From Staphylococcus sp. GSSP0090 (GTDB taxonomy: Bacteria; Bacillota; Bacilli; Staphylococcales; Staphylococcaceae): DNA of 64,000 nt. The translations under genes were made by a program, and so were the position numbers. The stretch covers positions 48,001 through 112,000 of the forward strand of contig NZ_JACBFD010000008.1 in the NCBI RefSeq assembly GCF_013391405.1. The letters run 5' to 3'. Numbering within the stretch: position 1 is the stretch's first letter; the number at the start of each line of letters is the position of its first letter. Below are positions 1 through 11,503 of this stretch, in pieces. The notes under the pieces are model-generated. The model was not told the origin of the DNA and made no database searches. It was given only the letters and a program-made list of their open reading frames with translations.

Positions 1-20
1 ATTTCACTTGAAAAATTCAA

Positions 21-1328
<1,308 letters not shown>

Positions 1329-1391
1329 CTATCATACATAAATTTAGTTTAATTTCATCAAAACATGTACATTAAAATATAATTCAGTCTA

Positions 1392-1404
1392 AAAGTTCGT
1401 GTTT
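1392..1404 (-). promoter_or_regulatory. Possible PurR box upstream of purB
   Basis: On the minus strand the sequence AAACACGAACTTT matches 11 of 13 positions of the Bacillus/Staphylococcus PurBox consensus AWWWCCGAACWWT, including the CGAAC core. It lies about 76 bases upstream of the purB start. I did not find a convincing second inverted box, which PurR sites normally have, so this is a candidate only. Confidence 0.35.
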
Positions 1405-1494
1405 ACCTTTTCAATAATAGTTTAACAGAATTATATTAAAAAGTATAAGGCTTTTAAGTCATCTTTATAAAATATTTACACATTTTAAAAATAA

Positions 1495-1524
1495 CCGCTA
1501 TGGATACCATAATCCATAACGGCT
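1495..1524 (-). terminator. Terminator after the NETI/DUF2179 pair
   Basis: A near-perfect hairpin (GCCGTTATGGAT, short loop, ATCCATAGCGG) lies immediately downstream of the NETI gene and is followed on the minus strand by TTATTTTT. Confidence 0.8.
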
Positions 1525-1530
1525 CATAAA

Positions 1531-1719
1531 TTATTGTTCTATCATTTTACCCACAAATTCAATTTCTTGCTTTAGTATTTCTAAACTACCATCTTTATTT
1601 TCTTTATAAATTGGTTTTTCAAACCGTTTAACTGGTGTATAACCTGCTTCACGCATACGTTGTAAGCAGTCTTGAATTGTTTCATTGTCTTCGACTTTAA
1701 ATTTTTGCTGTTTTTTCAT
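1531..1719 (-). CDS. NETI motif-containing small protein
   Basis: A 62-residue basic, soluble protein carrying the NETI motif (residues 12-15, DNETIQDCL) that names this Firmicute family of unknown function. Its ATG overlaps the stop of the upstream DUF2179 gene by four bases (ATGA), so the two are translationally coupled. A hairpin terminator follows. No signal peptide or membrane segment is seen. The function is unknown; the conserved pairing with DUF2179 is the only clue. Confidence 0.85.
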   Translation of the reverse strand: MKKQQKFKVEDNETIQDCLQRMREAGYTPVKRFEKPIYKENKDGSLEILKQEIEFVGKMIEQ

Positions 1720-2294
1720 ATACTTTCAACTTCATCCGTATCGTATTGCTTAAGTTTTTTACTTCTAACACCTTTCGCCCAGAAACCACCATGTATTGTA
1801 CGTGGTTCATATGCTACGATAAATGCTTTTTCATCAATTTGCTTAATAGTATCAATTAATTTAAATTCAAAACGTCGTGGTGTTAAAATTTGTAAAATTA
1901 AACGATTGCCGTCACGACCATATGCTGTATTATGCGTTACACCATAGCCTAAATCTCTTAATTGTCTTGGTAAGTCCAATTCATATTCAGATGATGTAAC
2001 GTTCACAACGGTATATCCGAGTGCTAATTTTTCTTCTATCTTCATACCTACGATAATCCCAATTGAAAATCCAAAAGCATATGCGAACACATTCTGAATT
2101 TGATCTAAACTAGACATGACCATACCTAATCCAACAACATATACAAGCACTTCCAAGAAACTGACAATGGCAGCTACATAGCGATAGCCTTTAAGTGTTA
2201 AGATTGTTCTCATAGTGAGACACGTCACATAAGCAACGTTTATAATAAAAATTGCTAAAACCATTAACCATGGATTAGATGTTATTACTGACAT
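1716..2294 (-). CDS. DUF2179 (UPF0316) membrane protein
   Basis: A 192-residue protein with about three hydrophobic segments in the first 110 residues, then a soluble C-terminal domain (the DUF2179 fold, a ferredoxin-like module found on several membrane proteins). The start chosen is ATG 2294 (MSVITSNPW), which matches the family N-terminus and sits nine bases from AAAGG; ATG 2300 is also possible, and the longer frame from 2339 is unlikely. It is coupled to the NETI gene. The biochemical role is unknown. Confidence 0.88.
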   Translation of the reverse strand: MSVITSNPWLMVLAIFIINVAYVTCLTMRTILTLKGYRYVAAIVSFLEVLVYVVGLGMVMSSLDQIQNVFAYAFGFSIGIIVGMKIEEKLALGYTVVNVTSSEYELDLPRQLRDLGYGVTHNTAYGRDGNRLILQILTPRRFEFKLIDTIKQIDEKAFIVAYEPRTIHGGFWAKGVRSKKLKQYDTDEVESI

Positions 2295-2379
2295 GACCAT
2301 TTTCCTTTCCCTTACATTAAATTCAAGTAATTTTATCAACTACGATTCCGTTTGTCACTAAAAAGTTATTGGGATGATA

Positions 2380-3201
2380 TTAATTTTTAGGCCATGTGTA
2401 TCTTGTATAAGCTAATTCTCGTTTATGTGCATTTTTTATATAATGCTTTTCAATAACTTCTTTAGATTCACTAGGTATAGTTTTACCTTCTAGATAATCG
2501 TCAATATCGTCGTAACTTACGCCAAGTGCTTCTTCATCAGGTAGTTGCGGTTTGTCATCTTCTAAATCAGCAGTTGGTACTTTTTCGTACAAATGTTTAG
2601 GTGCTTCTAAATAAGCTAGGAGTTGTTTACCTTGTCGTTTATTCAATCCAAATAAAGGTGCGATATCTGCAGCGCCATCACCATATTTTGTGTAAAATCC
2701 AGTGATATTTTCAGCGGAGTGATCCGTACCAACGACAATACCATGTTGGTTTGAGGCAATTGAGAATTGGACTTTCATCCGTTCTCTTGCTTTTTCATTT
2801 CCTTTTTGAAAATCAGTTAATGTAACACCTGCTTCTTTCAATGACTGAATACTTTGATCAACAGCCGGTTTAATATTTACAGTTATAATTTTATCCGGTT
2901 GTATATAAGTCAGTGCATCTTCTACTTCAGCAGCATCTTTTTGTTCACCATAAGGGAGTTTTACGGCTATAAATTCACAATCATTACCTTCTTCTTTCAG
3001 CTCGTTTATTGCTAATTGGCATAATTTACCTGCTAAAGTTGAATCTTGACCGCCAGAAATGCCTAGTGTTAAAGACTTGATAAACGGATGCGATTGAACA
3101 TAATTTTTTATAAATTGAATAATTAGGCGTGTTTCACTTTTACTTTCAATCGTTGGCTTTACTTTCATTTCTTTTACAACAATATCTTGTAAATTACTCA
3201 T
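2380..3201 (-). CDS. nadE: NAD synthetase, ammonia-dependent
   Basis: A 273-residue NH3-dependent NAD synthetase that converts deamido-NAD to NAD with ATP. The PP-loop SGGQDST is near residue 44. The synthetase motif [21 protein letters not shown] follows, as does the C-terminal [13 protein letters not shown] typical of staphylococcal NadE. There is no glutaminase domain. ATG 3201 (MSNLQDIVV) fits the family start, and the longer in-frame extension to 3240 lies inside pncB. It overlaps pncB by 8 bases, forming a two-gene NAD salvage operon. Confidence 0.97.
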   Translation of the reverse strand: MSNLQDIVVKEMKVKPTIESKSETRLIIQFIKNYVQSHPFIKSLTLGISGGQDSTLAGKLCQLAINELKEEGNDCEFIAVKLPYGEQKDAAEVEDALTYIQPDKIITVNIKPAVDQSIQSLKEAGVTLTDFQKGNEKARERMKVQFSIASNQHGIVVGTDHSAENITGFYTKYGDGAADIAPLFGLNKRQGKQLLAYLEAPKHLYEKVPTADLEDDKPQLPDEEALGVSYDDIDDYLEGKTIPSESKEVIEKHYIKNAHKRELAYTRYTWPKN

Positions 3202-4669
3202 TTTCTTCCTCCATCTCTTTAACATGTTCAGCAACTTCAAAAATACGCTTATGTTTATTTTCCCAACACAATGTACTTAAATCAACGGGATACTCTTGTG
3301 GATTTAAATGACGTTTATTTTCATCCCATAAATATGCAAGACTATCTTTCAAATATGATTGTGCGTCGTCTTCATTTGGTAAATCATATACAAGTTTTCC
3401 ATCTATAAAGATGTCGTGATGTAAATCTTTAGCAATGAATGACTTTATGAATTTCATTTTATACGTATGCACTGGGTGGAATAATTTCAGTGGTGATTCA
3501 TCATACGGATCTTCATGTTCTAAAGTAATGTAATCACCCTCAGCTTTATTCGTTTTTTTATTTATGATACGATAAACTTTTTTCTTGCCAGGTGTGGTTA
3601 CTTTTTCTGCGTTATTTGATAATTTGATACGATCTACATATGCCCCATCGCTGTCTTCTACAGCAACAAGTTTATAAACTGCACCTAATGCAGGTTGGTC
3701 GTAACCGGTGATTAATTTAGTTCCAACGCCCCAAGAATCTACTCTAGCACCTTGTGACTTCAAACTCGTAATCGTTTGTTCATCTAAGTCATTAGAAGCA
3801 ATAATTTTTGCATCTGTGAATCCTGCTTCGTCTAACATACGTCGTGCTTCTTTTGATAGATAAGCAATATCACCTGAATCAAGTCGAATGCCAACAAAAT
3901 TAATCTTATCTCCTAATTCTTTAGCAACTTTAATCGCTGTTGGCACACCAGATTTCAATGTGTGAAATGTATCTACAAGAAATACACAATCTCTATGTCT
4001 TTCAGCATATTTTTTAAATGCTATATATTCATCACCATATGTTTGAACCATTGCATGTGCATGTGTGCCAGAAACTGGAATACCAAATAATTTACCAGCA
4101 CGTACATTACTAGTCGAGTTAAACCCTCCTATATACGCCGCTCTTGCACCCCATAATGCTGCATCTGCTTCTTGTGCACGGCGCGTACCAAATTCCATCA
4201 ACATATCTCCATGAGCAACTTGTCTAATTCTGCTTGCTTTCGTTGTGATTAATGTATGAAAATTAACAATATTTAATAGCATTGTTTCAATTAATTGTGC
4301 TTGGATTAATGGCGCTTCTACTCTGAGTATCGGCTCATTACCAAAGCAAAGTTCTCCCTCTTGCATTGAGCGTATGTTTCCAGTAAATTTCAAGTTTTTC
4401 AAATAGTCTAAGAAGTCGTCCTGATATCCTATTGATTTTAAATATGCAATATCTGACCTTGAAAAATGAAAACTATTAATATATTCGATCACACGTTTTA
4501 ATCCATTAAATACTGCATAACCACTATCGAATGGCATACTTCTAAAATATAAATCAAACACCGCCATGCGCTCATGAATGCCATCATTCCAATAGCTTTC
4601 TGCCATATTTATTTGATATAAATCATTATGCAATACTAATGTATCATCCTCATATTGGTACACAACCAT
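3194..4669 (-). CDS. pncB: Nicotinate phosphoribosyltransferase
   Basis: An enzyme of about 491 residues that converts nicotinate plus PRPP to nicotinate mononucleotide, the first Preiss-Handler step. Recognisable parts are the N-terminal [14 protein letters not shown] segment, the central [22 protein letters not shown] segment with the phosphoribosyl-binding loop, and the SGTHAHAM motif. The start at 4669 (MVVYQYEDD) follows homology. The SD there (TTGGAGAG) is unusually close, so upstream ATGs at 4690 or 4708 remain possible. It feeds NadE directly. pncA at 9.8 kb completes the nicotinamide salvage route. Confidence 0.95.
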   Translation of the reverse strand: MVVYQYEDDTLVLHNDLYQINMAESYWNDGIHERMAVFDLYFRSMPFDSGYAVFNGLKRVIEYINSFHFSRSDIAYLKSIGYQDDFLDYLKNLKFTGNIRSMQEGELCFGNEPILRVEAPLIQAQLIETMLLNIVNFHTLITTKASRIRQVAHGDMLMEFGTRRAQEADAALWGARAAYIGGFNSTSNVRAGKLFGIPVSGTHAHAMVQTYGDEYIAFKKYAERHRDCVFLVDTFHTLKSGVPTAIKVAKELGDKINFVGIRLDSGDIAYLSKEARRMLDEAGFTDAKIIASNDLDEQTITSLKSQGARVDSWGVGTKLITGYDQPALGAVYKLVAVEDSDGAYVDRIKLSNNAEKVTTPGKKKVYRIINKKTNKAEGDYITLEHEDPYDESPLKLFHPVHTYKMKFIKSFIAKDLHHDIFIDGKLVYDLPNEDDAQSYLKDSLAYLWDENKRHLNPQEYPVDLSTLCWENKHKRIFEVAEHVKEMEEENE

Positions 4670-4886
4670 CTCTCCAATCAGCTTTTCCATCATTTTAGCA
4701 TATATCAAGTATTGTTAGCACTTTATATAGCATTGATTTACAAATTCAAAACAGAATCCATATAATAAGTTGTTTATTTAAAATTTGTTTAAAATGTGAC
4801 ATAGTTAACGACAAAGTCATGACAGTTATATGTTTTATCATTTTATAAATTTAAAAATGATATATAATATCTATGAGGTGTTTTTA

Positions 4887-5951
4887 ATGCTAAATGAAGC
4901 TAAGTCTTTTATAGAAACGATGTATTACGAATTAAATTATGATAACGATAAATTGACAGCGCGTCTTGCTGAAATTGAGGCAGCGATTCTTTCTACTGGT
5001 ACTTATGAGCATACATTCGAAGAATTGAATTATGGAGCTAAAATAGCATGGAGAAATTCAAATCGTTGTATCGGACGATTTTTTTGGGATTCTTTAACAG
5101 TGTCTGATGCAAGACACATACAAAATGAAAATGAATTTATAGAAGCAATTGAAAATCACATTGAGACTGCAACAAATAACGGAAGAATTAAACCCTACAT
5201 TACTATTTTCTCAAAAAATAATCCACCACAAATTTATAACAATCAATTGATTAGATATGCAGGCTACGAAACTTGTGGTGATCCTGCTGAGAGAAAAATC
5301 ACTCAATTAGCCCAACATCTTGGATGGCAAGGCAAACATACCCATTTTGATATCTTACCTTTAATTTACAAAATGCCGAATAGTGAAATAAAGTATTATG
5401 AATATCCTGAAAATTTAATAAAAGAAGTACCCATTGTGCATGATAAATTCCCTAAGTTACAGCAACTCGGTTTAAAATGGTATGCAGTACCAATCATTTC
5501 AAGTATGGATTTAAAAATTGGCGGCATCACTTATCCTACTGCACCTTTTAATGGTTGGTACATGGTGAATGAAATTGCTGTTCGTAACTTTACTGATGTC
5601 TATCGATATAATTTATTAGAAAGTGTTGCAGAAGCATTTGAATTTGATACACTTAGGAATAATTCTTTCAATAAAGATCGTGCATTGGTTGAATTAAATG
5701 ATGCTGTGTATCATTCTTTTAAAAATGCGGGTGTTTCCATCGTCGATCATTTAACTGCATCTAAACAATTTGAAAGATTTGAAATGAATGAAACCAAACA
5801 CGGCAGAGAAGTTACTGGTAAATGGTCTTGGTTAGCACCTTCTTTGTCTCCTACACTGGTACCCAATTATCATCACGGATACAAAAATGAGATGAAAGAG
5901 CCTAATTTCTTTTATAAAAAAAGCGAAGACTCAGGTTGCCCATTCCATTAA
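4887..5951 (+). CDS. nos: Nitric oxide synthase, oxygenase-only
   Basis: A 354-residue bacterial NOS lacking the reductase domain of animal enzymes. It makes NO from arginine using heme, a tetrahydropterin-like cofactor and an external reductase. The proximal heme ligand is Cys61 in [10 protein letters not shown]. The arginine-site region [13 protein letters not shown] and the C-terminal [12 protein letters not shown] are intact. The ATG at 4887 follows GAGGTG; the longer frame from 4830 has no ribosome site. It lies 39 bases from pheA, with which it is probably co-transcribed, the same neighbours as in S. aureus. Confidence 0.96.
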   Translation: MLNEAKSFIETMYYELNYDNDKLTARLAEIEAAILSTGTYEHTFEELNYGAKIAWRNSNRCIGRFFWDSLTVSDARHIQNENEFIEAIENHIETATNNGRIKPYITIFSKNNPPQIYNNQLIRYAGYETCGDPAERKITQLAQHLGWQGKHTHFDILPLIYKMPNSEIKYYEYPENLIKEVPIVHDKFPKLQQLGLKWYAVPIISSMDLKIGGITYPTAPFNGWYMVNEIAVRNFTDVYRYNLLESVAEAFEFDTLRNNSFNKDRALVELNDAVYHSFKNAGVSIVDHLTASKQFERFEMNETKHGREVTGKWSWLAPSLSPTLVPNYHHGYKNEMKEPNFFYKKSEDSGCPFH

Positions 5952-5990
5952 ATTAATCACTATATTCAGATAAACAAGGGGTTACGCTAC

Positions 5991-6794
5991 ATGAAACTTT
6001 ATTATTTAGGGCCAAAAGGCACCTTTTCTTATTTAGCTGCAACGCAATATAAATCAGAATCAGAAATTGATTTCGTTCCAAAATCTAATTTATACGAAGT
6101 CGTGGCATCCGTCTCAGAAGATAATCAGAGCATTGCTGTTGTACCTATAGAAAATTCGATAGAAGGTACGATCAATATTGTCGCAGACTCACTAACGCAA
6201 CAGAACATATATGCACAAGGTGAATTGCATTTAGACATACAATTTGCTTTATATGGTCCGGAAAACGCAACGATAAATGATATTTCAACAGTATACTCTA
6301 TTGGACCAGCAATTAGTCAGACTAGCCAATTTATACAATCACATGGGTTTGATATTGCTTATGTAGACAGTACAATTAAAAGTTTAGATAAAATTTCACC
6401 AAATGTTGGTGCAATCGCACCTTTAGGTAGTGGTGAAGCATATGGATTTACATCTATTGCACAAAATATTGAAGACTATCCACATAATATCACTCGTTTT
6501 CTAGTTGTGAGTAATCAACCAAAACATATCGAACAAGCAACGGACACGATGTTATTAATCACACCAGAATTTGATAAACCTGGTCTATTAGCTAGTATAT
6601 TAAATACTTTTGTATTATTTAATATAAACTTATCTTGGATTGAATCCCGTCCACTAAAAACGCAATTAGGTATGTATCACTTTTTCGTTCAGGCAGATAC
6701 GCCTATCTCTGAAGATCTTTCAAAAGTGATAAAGATACTTAATACTTTAGATTTTCAAGTCACGATTATAGGTACTTTTAATAAACTTAATTAA
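5991..6794 (+). CDS. pheA: Prephenate dehydratase
   Basis: A monofunctional 267-residue prephenate dehydratase that makes phenylpyruvate for phenylalanine synthesis. The catalytic domain has two periplasmic-binding-like lobes (GPKGTFSYLA at the start, NITRF near residue 163 holding the catalytic Thr-Arg-Phe). A C-terminal ACT domain follows, with the ESRP motif (SWIESRPLKT) that binds phenylalanine for feedback inhibition. Ribosome site AGGGGT precedes ATG 5991. There is no chorismate mutase fusion. Confidence 0.95.
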   Translation: MKLYYLGPKGTFSYLAATQYKSESEIDFVPKSNLYEVVASVSEDNQSIAVVPIENSIEGTINIVADSLTQQNIYAQGELHLDIQFALYGPENATINDISTVYSIGPAISQTSQFIQSHGFDIAYVDSTIKSLDKISPNVGAIAPLGSGEAYGFTSIAQNIEDYPHNITRFLVVSNQPKHIEQATDTMLLITPEFDKPGLLASILNTFVLFNINLSWIESRPLKTQLGMYHFFVQADTPISEDLSKVIKILNTLDFQVTIIGTFNKLN

Positions 6795-6867
6795 TGATTA
6801 ATGTCCATGCGATTCTGTTTATATTTTTTAAACAAAATTTCATCATATTAGCAAGTTGAAAATGAAG

Positions 6868-6903
6868 AAAACGTCTGTAACATAGATTTGTTACAGACGT
6901 TTT
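6868..6903. terminator. Bidirectional terminator, pheA / sdcS
   Basis: A hairpin with stem AACGTCTGTAAC / GTTACAGACGTT has A-rich and T-rich flanks on both sides. It sits between the convergent genes pheA and sdcS and can serve both. Confidence 0.85.
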
Positions 6904-6906
6904 TAT

Positions 6907-8466
6907 TTATTTCAATGGCAATGGTTTTGTAACATCTATACCTAGCACTGGTGGTACTAAGAAGTATACAACTAACACAATTACAACAATACTTAGTATA
7001 TTCACCCAAAAACCAACCGATGCCATTTTTTTGATACTAATTTTACCTGTACCAAATACAATCGCATTAGGTGGCGTTCCGACCGGTAACATATAAGCAC
7101 AATTTGCTGCCATAGCAGCAGGAACCATAAGTAACAATGGGTGCACATTAACTGCGACAGATAATGTGGCTAATATCGGTAAGATCATTGTAGCTGTAGC
7201 TGTATTGGATGTGATTTCTGTTAAGAATAGTACAAAAATCGTGATGACAAGCACAATAATCAAAGGACTGACACCTTCAATTAATTTTAATTGTTCTCCT
7301 AACCAATTCGCTAAACCACTTTCTGAGATACCTTTTGCTAGTGCTAAACCTCCACCAAACAAAATTAATACACCCCATGGCAAGTCTTTAGCTACTTCCC
7401 AATCAATAATACGTTTATGTTTTTCTTTATTTTTAGCTGGAATTAAAAATAATAGCACGGATATAAACATTGCAATCGTTCCATCAGCAACTTCCGACGT
7501 ATATGACCAATGTTTTAATAAAAATTCACGTGTTATCCATAAAAAACTCGCAAGTAAAAATACAGCCAATACTATTTTTTCCTCATATTTCATTTTACCT
7601 AGTTCATCTAATTTTTTTCTAATTAAATTTTGTCCACCTGGCAAGGCTTTCATATCATGTTTAAATGCAATGTAACGAATGTATATCCAAACTAAAAACA
7701 GTAATACAATTACTGTTGGCACACCAATAATCATCCATTTAGCAAAGCTAATTTCTTCACCAAAAGCCGATTGATATTGCCCTTTTAATATAATTAGCGG
7801 CGGTGTTCCTATGAGTGTACCTAAACCACCGATCGTACCTGCATAACCTATCGCTAAGACTAATGATTGTTCAAATTTAGAAATACTTTCTGGTTTGGTA
7901 TTTTCACTTTTTAATTCATTTGCTTCTTTAATAATTGCCAAACCAATAGGAATCATAATCATGACCGCTGCAGTATTTGATACAAACATGGATAAAAAAG
8001 CAGTTGCGATCATAAATCCTAGTAATATTTTACCTGTACTCGTACCTAGCGTACTAATAATACGAAGCGCTACTCGCGTATGTAAATTCCATCTTTCCAT
8101 TGCAATAGCTAAGATAAATCCACCTAAAAATAGGAAAATAATATCATTGCCGTATTGTGCAGATACTTCTTCAGGGTTGAGTACATGTCCAACTGGCAGT
8201 AATATCAAAGGTAATAAACTTGTAGCAGCAATTGGAATCGCTTCTGTAATCCACCAAGTTGCAATCCATAATGTTACAGCTAAGACAAATACACCTTTTC
8301 CAGATAAATTTTCAGGTTGAAATAATAGTAACGTTAGTACAAAGAGTAAAGGCCCTAAAATTAAACCCACTAATTGACCAACATTATAAGATTGATTCTC
8401 CTTCTTATTTGAAAAGAACATCAAATATTGTGATCTTTTCATATCCCCTTTATTAATATGATTCAT
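6907..8466 (-). CDS. sdcS: Sodium/dicarboxylate symporter (DASS family)
   Basis: A 519-residue polytopic membrane protein of the divalent anion:sodium symporter family, closely resembling S. aureus SdcS, which imports succinate, fumarate and malate with Na+. The two pseudo-symmetric SNT motifs are seen (SNTAAVMIMIP and SNTATATMILP), as is the GTPPNAIVFG sodium-site loop near the C-terminus. The start is ATG 8466 behind AGGGGGAA. A good catabolite-response element lies about 90 bases upstream. Confidence 0.93.
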   Translation of the reverse strand: MNHINKGDMKRSQYLMFFSNKKENQSYNVGQLVGLILGPLLFVLTLLLFQPENLSGKGVFVLAVTLWIATWWITEAIPIAATSLLPLILLPVGHVLNPEEVSAQYGNDIIFLFLGGFILAIAMERWNLHTRVALRIISTLGTSTGKILLGFMIATAFLSMFVSNTAAVMIMIPIGLAIIKEANELKSENTKPESISKFEQSLVLAIGYAGTIGGLGTLIGTPPLIILKGQYQSAFGEEISFAKWMIIGVPTVIVLLFLVWIYIRYIAFKHDMKALPGGQNLIRKKLDELGKMKYEEKIVLAVFLLASFLWITREFLLKHWSYTSEVADGTIAMFISVLLFLIPAKNKEKHKRIIDWEVAKDLPWGVLILFGGGLALAKGISESGLANWLGEQLKLIEGVSPLIIVLVITIFVLFLTEITSNTATATMILPILATLSVAVNVHPLLLMVPAAMAANCAYMLPVGTPPNAIVFGTGKISIKKMASVGFWVNILSIVVIVLVVYFLVPPVLGIDVTKPLPLK

Positions 8467-8554
8467 CTAACTTCCCCCTTTAAATCATTATCAGAATATT
8501 CACAATAATTTATTAGAGTATAACATAATTAATTTCAATTGGGTTTATAATTTT

Positions 8555-8569
8555 AAAACGTTTACATCA
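8555..8569 (-). promoter_or_regulatory. Catabolite response element (cre) upstream of sdcS
   Basis: Read on the minus strand, ATGTAAACGTTTTAA fits 14 of 15 positions of the CcpA consensus WTGNAARCGNWWWCA. Its position about 90 bases before sdcS fits glucose repression of dicarboxylate uptake. The site also lies just downstream of the beta-helix gene, so read-through is a possible complication. Confidence 0.6.
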
Positions 8570-8601
8570 CCATTATTTATTATTAAATATAATATGAATA
8601 C

Positions 8602-9684
8602 TCACTCTATATTTATTTTTTTGAATGTTATACCGGCTTCGTTAGATGCGTATAGATTTTTAATATCTCTTAAATAAACACGTTGTGACTTATCATCAAA
8701 ATCATTTTGAGATATAAAGATATTTTCATGTTTAATATTGTTATAACTTTGAATACGTATGGCTTCTTTACGCATTTTTCCTATAAATTGATTTTGATAA
8801 ATATTTAAATTGTTTCCTGCTTGTGTAATTCTTTCATTGCCTTTCAAATCTTGTGCATTTTTCCCATCTTTTACAGCTAAAAAGCGTATGCCGCCCTCAC
8901 AATTTTTAAAAACATTATGATGTATATACGTATTTTTGTTTTTAAGTGATGTGAGTGCATATTGTTTCAACCCTTCGAAAACATTATAGCGAATGTGAAT
9001 GTTGTCATAATATTGATTATAGCGACTCGCATGTGAGCCAATTGCTCGGTTCCATGCTTGCATGCCCGGCGTTGCTGAATTACCAAAATAGCAATTTTCT
9101 ATTATGACATTTTTTGTAATAGTACCGTCAGTTGCCCCAAATTTTGGAAAAGCACCTGGAACTTGTATATCTAACTGCACCGCTTCGGAAAAAAATCTCG
9201 TTCCATCTGGATCATTGAAACCTAAGAATTTACAATGATTGATGTATAAACCATTTACCCCACATGCATCCAAGCAATGGCCACCAACCACATCTTTAAA
9301 CGTGACATTCACAATTTGAATGTCGCATGCGTGTCCCATACACATCGTCGTATTATTATAAGGATATTGATACCCATTCATATCAAATGTTCCACCTGCT
9401 ATATAAATATGACTGTTCCCGTTATAGCCATAATACGATTTAAAACAACGTCCGTTTTTCAATAATGTATCTTTCCCATATCTTTTTAGAACCGCCTTAT
9501 CATCTAACAACAATGTTGTGCCTTCATAAATCACCAGCGGCTTGCGAATGTGATATTCGCCTTGTGGTATATAAATCGTTGTTCCCTTATTTTTCTTCGC
9601 ATAATTGAGTGCTTTTTGCATTGCACGTGTATCTGCCCATTTATGTTTTCCTTTTAAACCAAATTCTTTTGCATTAATCATCAT
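8602..9684 (-). CDS. Right-handed parallel beta-helix protein
   Basis: A 360-residue protein with a pectate-lyase-like N-terminal cap (DTRAMQKALNYAKKNKGTTIYIPQGEYHI, residues about 18-47) and then many short coils of the type NxxIxNCxFxG that characterise right-handed beta-helices. Similar folds occur in polysaccharide lyases, glycosidases and phage tailspikes. There is no signal peptide, membrane segment or sortase motif, so a cytosolic or non-classically released protein is implied. I do not recognise it as part of the S. aureus core and cannot assign a substrate. It lies alone between sdcS and pncA. The start is ATG 9684 or the next codon (both ATG) after AAAGGAAC. Confidence 0.75.
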   Translation of the reverse strand: MMINAKEFGLKGKHKWADTRAMQKALNYAKKNKGTTIYIPQGEYHIRKPLVIYEGTTLLLDDKAVLKRYGKDTLLKNGRCFKSYYGYNGNSHIYIAGGTFDMNGYQYPYNNTTMCMGHACDIQIVNVTFKDVVGGHCLDACGVNGLYINHCKFLGFNDPDGTRFFSEAVQLDIQVPGAFPKFGATDGTITKNVIIENCYFGNSATPGMQAWNRAIGSHASRYNQYYDNIHIRYNVFEGLKQYALTSLKNKNTYIHHNVFKNCEGGIRFLAVKDGKNAQDLKGNERITQAGNNLNIYQNQFIGKMRKEAIRIQSYNNIKHENIFISQNDFDDKSQRVYLRDIKNLYASNEAGITFKKINIE

Positions 9685-9822
9685 CGGCCAGTTCCTTTCA
9701 TCGTTATTACTTAATAATTAACATAAATATGTTTTTTTAAACGCGTTGACGAGTATCTTTAATGATTTAGCAACTTAGTATATAATTGCTATTATATTTG
9801 ATATTGGGAGTGTTACCATAAT

Positions 9823-10374
9823 ATGAAAAAAAGTGCGTTAATTGTAGTAGACTATTCAAACGATTTTGTGGCTAAAAATGGAAATTTAACTTGTGGCCTT
9901 CCAGGTCAACAGATTGAAAGCTATATAGTGGAAAGAATTGAAGCTTATAACAAAAAACAATCAGATATCTTTTTTATGATGGATTTACATTATGAAGAAA
10001 ATAAATATCATCCTGAAAGTAAATTATTTCCGCCTCATAATATCATCGGTACTTTTGGGCGTGAACTATATGGCAAAGTAAATGATATTTATCAAAACAT
10101 TTTATTTAATGATCATATTCACTTTTTAGACAAAACGCGTTATGATTCATTTTGCGGTACGCCTTTAGATTTAATGTTACGTGAAAGACATATTAATCAT
10201 TTAGAAATCGTTGGTGTTTGTACGGATATTTGTGTACTTCATACTGCAATCAGTGCATATAATTTAGGATACAGCATTTCCATTTCACATAGAGGTGTGG
10301 CTTCCTTTAATCCTTCAGGTCATGAGTGGGCATTAGAGCATTTTAAAAATTCACTAGGTGCTGAAGTAGAATAA
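9823..10374 (+). CDS. pncA: Nicotinamidase
   Basis: A 183-residue isochorismatase-fold hydrolase that turns nicotinamide into nicotinate, supplying PncB. Catalytic Asp10 sits in VVDYSNDF, the lysine in FLDKTRYDSF and the nucleophilic cysteine in VGVCTDICVLHTA. The metal-binding DLHYEEN segment is also present. Ribosome site GGGAGTG precedes the ATG. It is separated from nadE-pncB by about 5 kb. Confidence 0.95.
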   Translation: MKKSALIVVDYSNDFVAKNGNLTCGLPGQQIESYIVERIEAYNKKQSDIFFMMDLHYEENKYHPESKLFPPHNIIGTFGRELYGKVNDIYQNILFNDHIHFLDKTRYDSFCGTPLDLMLRERHINHLEIVGVCTDICVLHTAISAYNLGYSISISHRGVASFNPSGHEWALEHFKNSLGAEVE

Positions 10375-10431
10375 CAATGTAAAATCATGCTAGAATAATA
10401 TTAACTACTTAAAATTAAGGAGAATTTAAAT

Positions 10432-11361
10432 ATGGCAAAAACTTATATTTTCGGACATAAAAATCCAGATACAGATGCAATTTCATCCGCTATTATCATG
10501 GCAGATTTCGAACAACAAACAGGTAATGCTGAAGCTACTGCATACCGTTTAGGCGAAGTAGGTCCTGAAACGCAATATGCTTTAGATCATTTTAATGTAA
10601 CTGCACCAGAATTACTTAATGATGATTTATCCGATCAAAATGTCATTTTAGTTGACCATAATGAATTCCAACAAAGTGCTGATTCAATAGCTAACGCAGC
10701 TGTACAACATGTTGTCGATCACCACAGAATCGCTAACTTTGAAACTGCAGCACCTTTATATTATCGTGCTGAACCAGTTGGTTGTACTGCAACGATTTTA
10801 TACAAAATGTATAAAGAACGTGGATTTGAAATCAAACCTGAAATTGCTGGTTTAATGATATCTGCAATTATCTCAGATAGTTTATTGTTCAAATCACCTA
10901 CTTGTACTGAACAAGATATACAAGCTGCCGAATCATTAAAATCAATTGCCAATGTTGATTTAGAAACATACGGCTTAGAAATGTTAAAAGCTGGTGCTTC
11001 TACAAAAGATAAATCTGTTTCAGATATTTTATCTATGGATGCAAAATCATTTAATATGGGAGATTTTGTTACTCGAATTGGACAAGTTAATACGGTTGAT
11101 ATCGATGAAGTATTTGCTCGTCAAGAAGAATTAGAAAAAGAAATGCTTGAAGTAAGTGCCAATGAAAAATATGATTTATTTGTTTTAGTGGTTACTGATA
11201 TCATTAATAGCAATTCTAAAATACTTGTTGTTGGTGCAGAAAAAGACAAAGTCGGCGTTGCTTTCAATGTTACACTTGATAACAATACCGCATTTTTACC
11301 AGGCGTTGTTTCCCGTAAAAAACAAGTTGTACCACAAATTACAGAAGCTTTGACAAAATAA
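10432..11361 (+). CDS. ppaC: Manganese-dependent inorganic pyrophosphatase (family II)
   Basis: A 309-residue DHH-family pyrophosphatase. It hydrolyses PPi and so pulls biosynthetic reactions forward. The metal motifs GHKNPDTDA, LVDHNE and VVDHHRI lie in the first 110 residues, and the C-terminal DHHA2 domain has the SRKKQV substrate-binding segment near residues 294-299. It follows pncA by 57 bases with a strong AAGGAG site and is followed by a terminator. Confidence 0.97.
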   Translation: MAKTYIFGHKNPDTDAISSAIIMADFEQQTGNAEATAYRLGEVGPETQYALDHFNVTAPELLNDDLSDQNVILVDHNEFQQSADSIANAAVQHVVDHHRIANFETAAPLYYRAEPVGCTATILYKMYKERGFEIKPEIAGLMISAIISDSLLFKSPTCTEQDIQAAESLKSIANVDLETYGLEMLKAGASTKDKSVSDILSMDAKSFNMGDFVTRIGQVNTVDIDEVFARQEELEKEMLEVSANEKYDLFVLVVTDIINSNSKILVVGAEKDKVGVAFNVTLDNNTAFLPGVVSRKKQVVPQITEALTK

Positions 11362-11424
11362 AGTACACACTATCTGTACAATATAACGTTTGAATTAAAA
11401 TTTCAGGATTTTACAATTAATTAT

Positions 11425-11457
11425 ACTGGGACATAGTTGATATGTTCCAGTTTTTTA
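11425..11457 (+). terminator. Terminator after ppaC
   Basis: Stem ACTGGGACATA / TATGTTCCAGT closed by GTTGA, then TTTTTTAT. It separates ppaC from aldH. Confidence 0.8.
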
Positions 11458-11503
11458 TCAATCTATGCATATTGAACTTTCATTCGTATTAGGAGGCATA
11501 TAT

